From Flavobacteriales bacterium UBA979 (lineage in GTDB: Bacteria; Bacteroidota; Bacteroidia; Flavobacteriales_D; Sanyastnellaceae): 15,678 nt of DNA. The notes below the pieces were generated by a model. The model was not told the origin of the DNA. It saw only the letters and a list, made by a program, of their open reading frames with translations, and ran no database searches. Positions within the stretch are counted from its first letter, which is position 1. The number at the start of each line of letters is the position of its first letter. Shown here piece by piece: positions 14,631-15,678 of this stretch. A program made the translations under genes and the position numbers. The stretch is from NCBI GenBank assembly GCA_002292325.1, contig DBBR01000088.1, positions 1 through 15,678 on the forward strand, read 5' to 3'.

Positions 14631-15050
14631 ATGAACAAAAAAAAACACGACTTCGACACTTTCATTCAATGCGTTCGAGAATTTCATGATTCATTCGGTA
14701 TTCCGAATGCGTCATCGCTTCAAGGTCAACTGCCGGAAAACACGGTTCGATTGCGTCACAGGCTCATGGCAGAGGAAACCGAGGAGTACCTCGAGGCAGC
14801 CTTGGCGGGTGATTCAGTTGAGATTGCCGATGCGCTGGGAGATCAACTTTATATTTTGTGTGGAACCATTTTGAGTCACGGCATGCAGGATGTAATCGAA
14901 AATGTCTTCATGGAAATTCAATCGAGCAACATGTCTAAACTTGGTGCCAACGGAGAGCCAATTTACCGGGAGGATGGCAAAGTAATGAAGGGCCCCAATT
15001 ATTTTAAGCCCAACATCGCAGCTGTCATTTCAGAAGGTTCAAGGACATGA
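14631..15050 (+). CDS. MazG/PRA-PH-type nucleotide pyrophosphohydrolase
   Basis: 139 residues, an all-helical protein of the NTP pyrophosphohydrolase superfamily. The metal-binding signature is visible as EETEEYLEA (Glu48, Glu49, Glu52) and VEIADALGDQLYI (Glu64, Asp67, Asp71), the ExxE...ExxD pattern that binds magnesium in MazG and phosphoribosyl-ATP pyrophosphohydrolases. The C-terminal SSNMSKLGANGEPIYREDGKV and MKGPNYFKPNI is characteristic of a small single-domain subfamily in this group. Such enzymes cleave nucleoside triphosphates to monophosphate and pyrophosphate, often to clear non-canonical nucleotides. The exact substrate cannot be read from sequence, and there are no his genes nearby to suggest histidine synthesis. 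It overlaps the next gene by ATGA and is divergent from moxR. Confidence 0.88.
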   Translation: MNKKKHDFDTFIQCVREFHDSFGIPNASSLQGQLPENTVRLRHRLMAEETEEYLEAALAGDSVEIADALGDQLYILCGTILSHGMQDVIENVFMEIQSSNMSKLGANGEPIYREDGKVMKGPNYFKPNIAAVISEGSRT

Positions 15051-15568
15051 TGCAGCGACTATTTCTGTGGGCATTAGAACGGGCAAAAGGAGGCAATGTA
15101 TTCTGGCTCAATGCGGTTTTTCGCCGAATTCTTCCTTTCAATGCCCCGCACGGAATTCAGATTCGGTCGTTCAATGATGGTGCCGTTCAGGTCAAGTTGC
15201 CCTCCCGAAGGGCGAACCAAAATCACCTCAAGGGAATGCACGCTTGCGCCATCGCCACTGCATGCGAATTTTGCTCGGGACTTGCGGTTCTTTCTCGGTT
15301 CGATATGTCGTCTTATCGTCTCATTATGAATCGATTGGAAGTGGATTATACACGAAGGCCTGCAACCGGAGATTGCACAGCTCAGGCTGAGATCTCTTCC
15401 ACATTGGCCACTGAAATTTCGGCGATGATGAAGGCTGCACCCGATGGGGCTGCGCGGTTTCAAATGGAATCCATCCTCTTGGACAAGGAAGGAAACCAGG
15501 TCGCGAAGGCGATGGTGCATTGGCATGTCAAGGCTTGGGATGATGTGCGTTTCAAACCAACGGCTTAA
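15047..15568 (+). CDS. DUF4442 hotdog-fold (PaaI thioesterase-like) protein
   Basis: 173 residues from the ATG at 15047 inside an ATGATG that overlaps the previous stop; the second ATG at 15050 is an alternative. After a short hydrophobic helical start (MMQRLFLWALERAKGGNVFWLNAVFRRILPFNAPHG), the segment IQIRSFNDGAVQVKLPSRRANQNHLKGMHACAIATACEFCSGLAVL (about 37-81) matches the hotdog core of DUF4442, with the long central helix following NHLKGMHA. A later GDCTAQAEIS and a DKEGNQVAKAMVHWHVK strand pair complete the fold. Hotdog proteins of this type hydrolyse or bind acyl-CoA thioesters, but DUF4442 members lack an established substrate. Co-expression with the pyrophosphohydrolase is likely from the overlap; a functional link is not evident. 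Confidence 0.85.
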   Translation: MMQRLFLWALERAKGGNVFWLNAVFRRILPFNAPHGIQIRSFNDGAVQVKLPSRRANQNHLKGMHACAIATACEFCSGLAVLSRFDMSSYRLIMNRLEVDYTRRPATGDCTAQAEISSTLATEISAMMKAAPDGAARFQMESILLDKEGNQVAKAMVHWHVKAWDDVRFKPTA

Positions 15569-15573
15569 CGTTT

Positions 15574-15598
15574 GAAAGTCCTTGTTTCATGGATTTTC
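15574..15598 (+). terminator. Possible hairpin after the DUF4442 gene
   Basis: An 8-base imperfect stem (gaaagtcc with ggattttc, one G-U pair) encloses a 9-base loop, 5 bases after the DUF4442 stop. It is placed as expected for a terminator between this operon and thrS, but no U-tract follows and the stem is weak. Confidence 0.35.
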
Positions 15599-15614
15599 GC
15601 TGCGATCGAGGTCG

Positions 15615-15623
15615 TATCTTTGC
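15615..15623 (+). promoter_or_regulatory. Bacteroidota -7 promoter element for thrS
   Basis: TATCTTTGC is an exact match to the Bacteroidota housekeeping -7 consensus TAnnTTTGC. An upstream TTTTC at about 15594-15598 lies near the -33 position but lacks the consensus TTG. The predicted transcript would start near 15626-15630, leaving a very short leader before the ATG at 15634 or about 20 bases before the ATG at 15649. Confidence 0.7.
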
Positions 15624-15633
15624 ACTCGAAAAT

Positions 15634-15678
15634 ATGAGCGAACGTACCATGATTAACATCACCTTACCAGACGGATCT
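15634..15678 (+). CDS. thrS: Threonyl-tRNA synthetase, first 15 codons (cut by window edge)
   Basis: The visible residues are MSERTMINITLPDGS. INITLPDGS is the hallmark start of the TGS domain that opens ThrS, which charges tRNA-Thr with threonine and edits Ser-tRNA-Thr. The in-frame ATG at 15649 gives MINITLPDGS, a common ThrS beginning. The 15634 start is only a few bases from the predicted transcription start, so 15649 may be the true start. Only the N-terminus is visible; other TGS-domain proteins such as RelA/SpoT carry the domain internally, which makes ThrS the best reading. Confidence 0.75.
   Translation, partial: MSERTMINITLPDGS

Overview
The window looks like chromosomal DNA from a member of the Bacteroidota, probably Flavobacteriales-like. 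Four things point there: a complete Bat (Bacteroides aerotolerance) operon in the Bacteroidota gene order; a large secreted peptidase with a type IX secretion (T9SS) C-terminal sorting domain; a textbook Bacteroidota -7 promoter element (TAnnTTTGC) in front of thrS; and a general lack of strong Shine-Dalgarno sequences. I count 13 complete genes and two cut by the window edges. There are no tRNA or rRNA genes, insertion sequences, CRISPR arrays or phage genes, and no gene-free stretch longer than about 90 bases.

Left part (1-5974), envelope and secreted proteins. The left edge cuts a membrane methyltransferase of the isoprenylcysteine carboxyl methyltransferase type. Next, on the minus strand, come an exported collagen-like, glycine-rich protein with one dockerin/EF-hand-like motif and a DUF3089 alpha/beta-hydrolase lipoprotein. 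Divergent from these lies a 1010-residue M36/M4-like zinc metallopeptidase with an FTP/PepSY propeptide and a T9SS sorting domain.

Centre (6000-14613, all minus strand), the Bat operon. Transcription order is moxR, DUF58, DUF4381-like, batA, batB, batC, batD, batE. Apart from a 29-base gap after moxR, every junction overlaps (8, 4, 4, 4, 1 and 4 bases), which suggests translational coupling. The products form a recognised module: a MoxR AAA+ ATPase, three VWA-type proteins (DUF58, BatA, BatB), two exported membrane proteins with large extracytoplasmic parts (DUF4381-like, BatD), and two TPR proteins (BatC, BatE). The biochemical role of the module is poorly defined; envelope stress tolerance and chaperone-like assembly have been proposed. 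BatC carries a striking E/Q/N-rich segment encoded by a 15-bp tandem repeat.

Right part (14631-15678, plus strand). A MazG/PRA-PH-type nucleotide pyrophosphohydrolase overlaps a DUF4442 hotdog-fold protein by ATGA. After a small hairpin and a strong promoter match, the first 15 codons of threonyl-tRNA synthetase run off the right edge.

I found no convincing new multi-gene system. The points most worth a second look are the collagen-like glycine-rich exported protein, the repeat-encoded acidic tract in BatC, the likely internal start and promoter of moxR, and the overlap ladder of the Bat operon.
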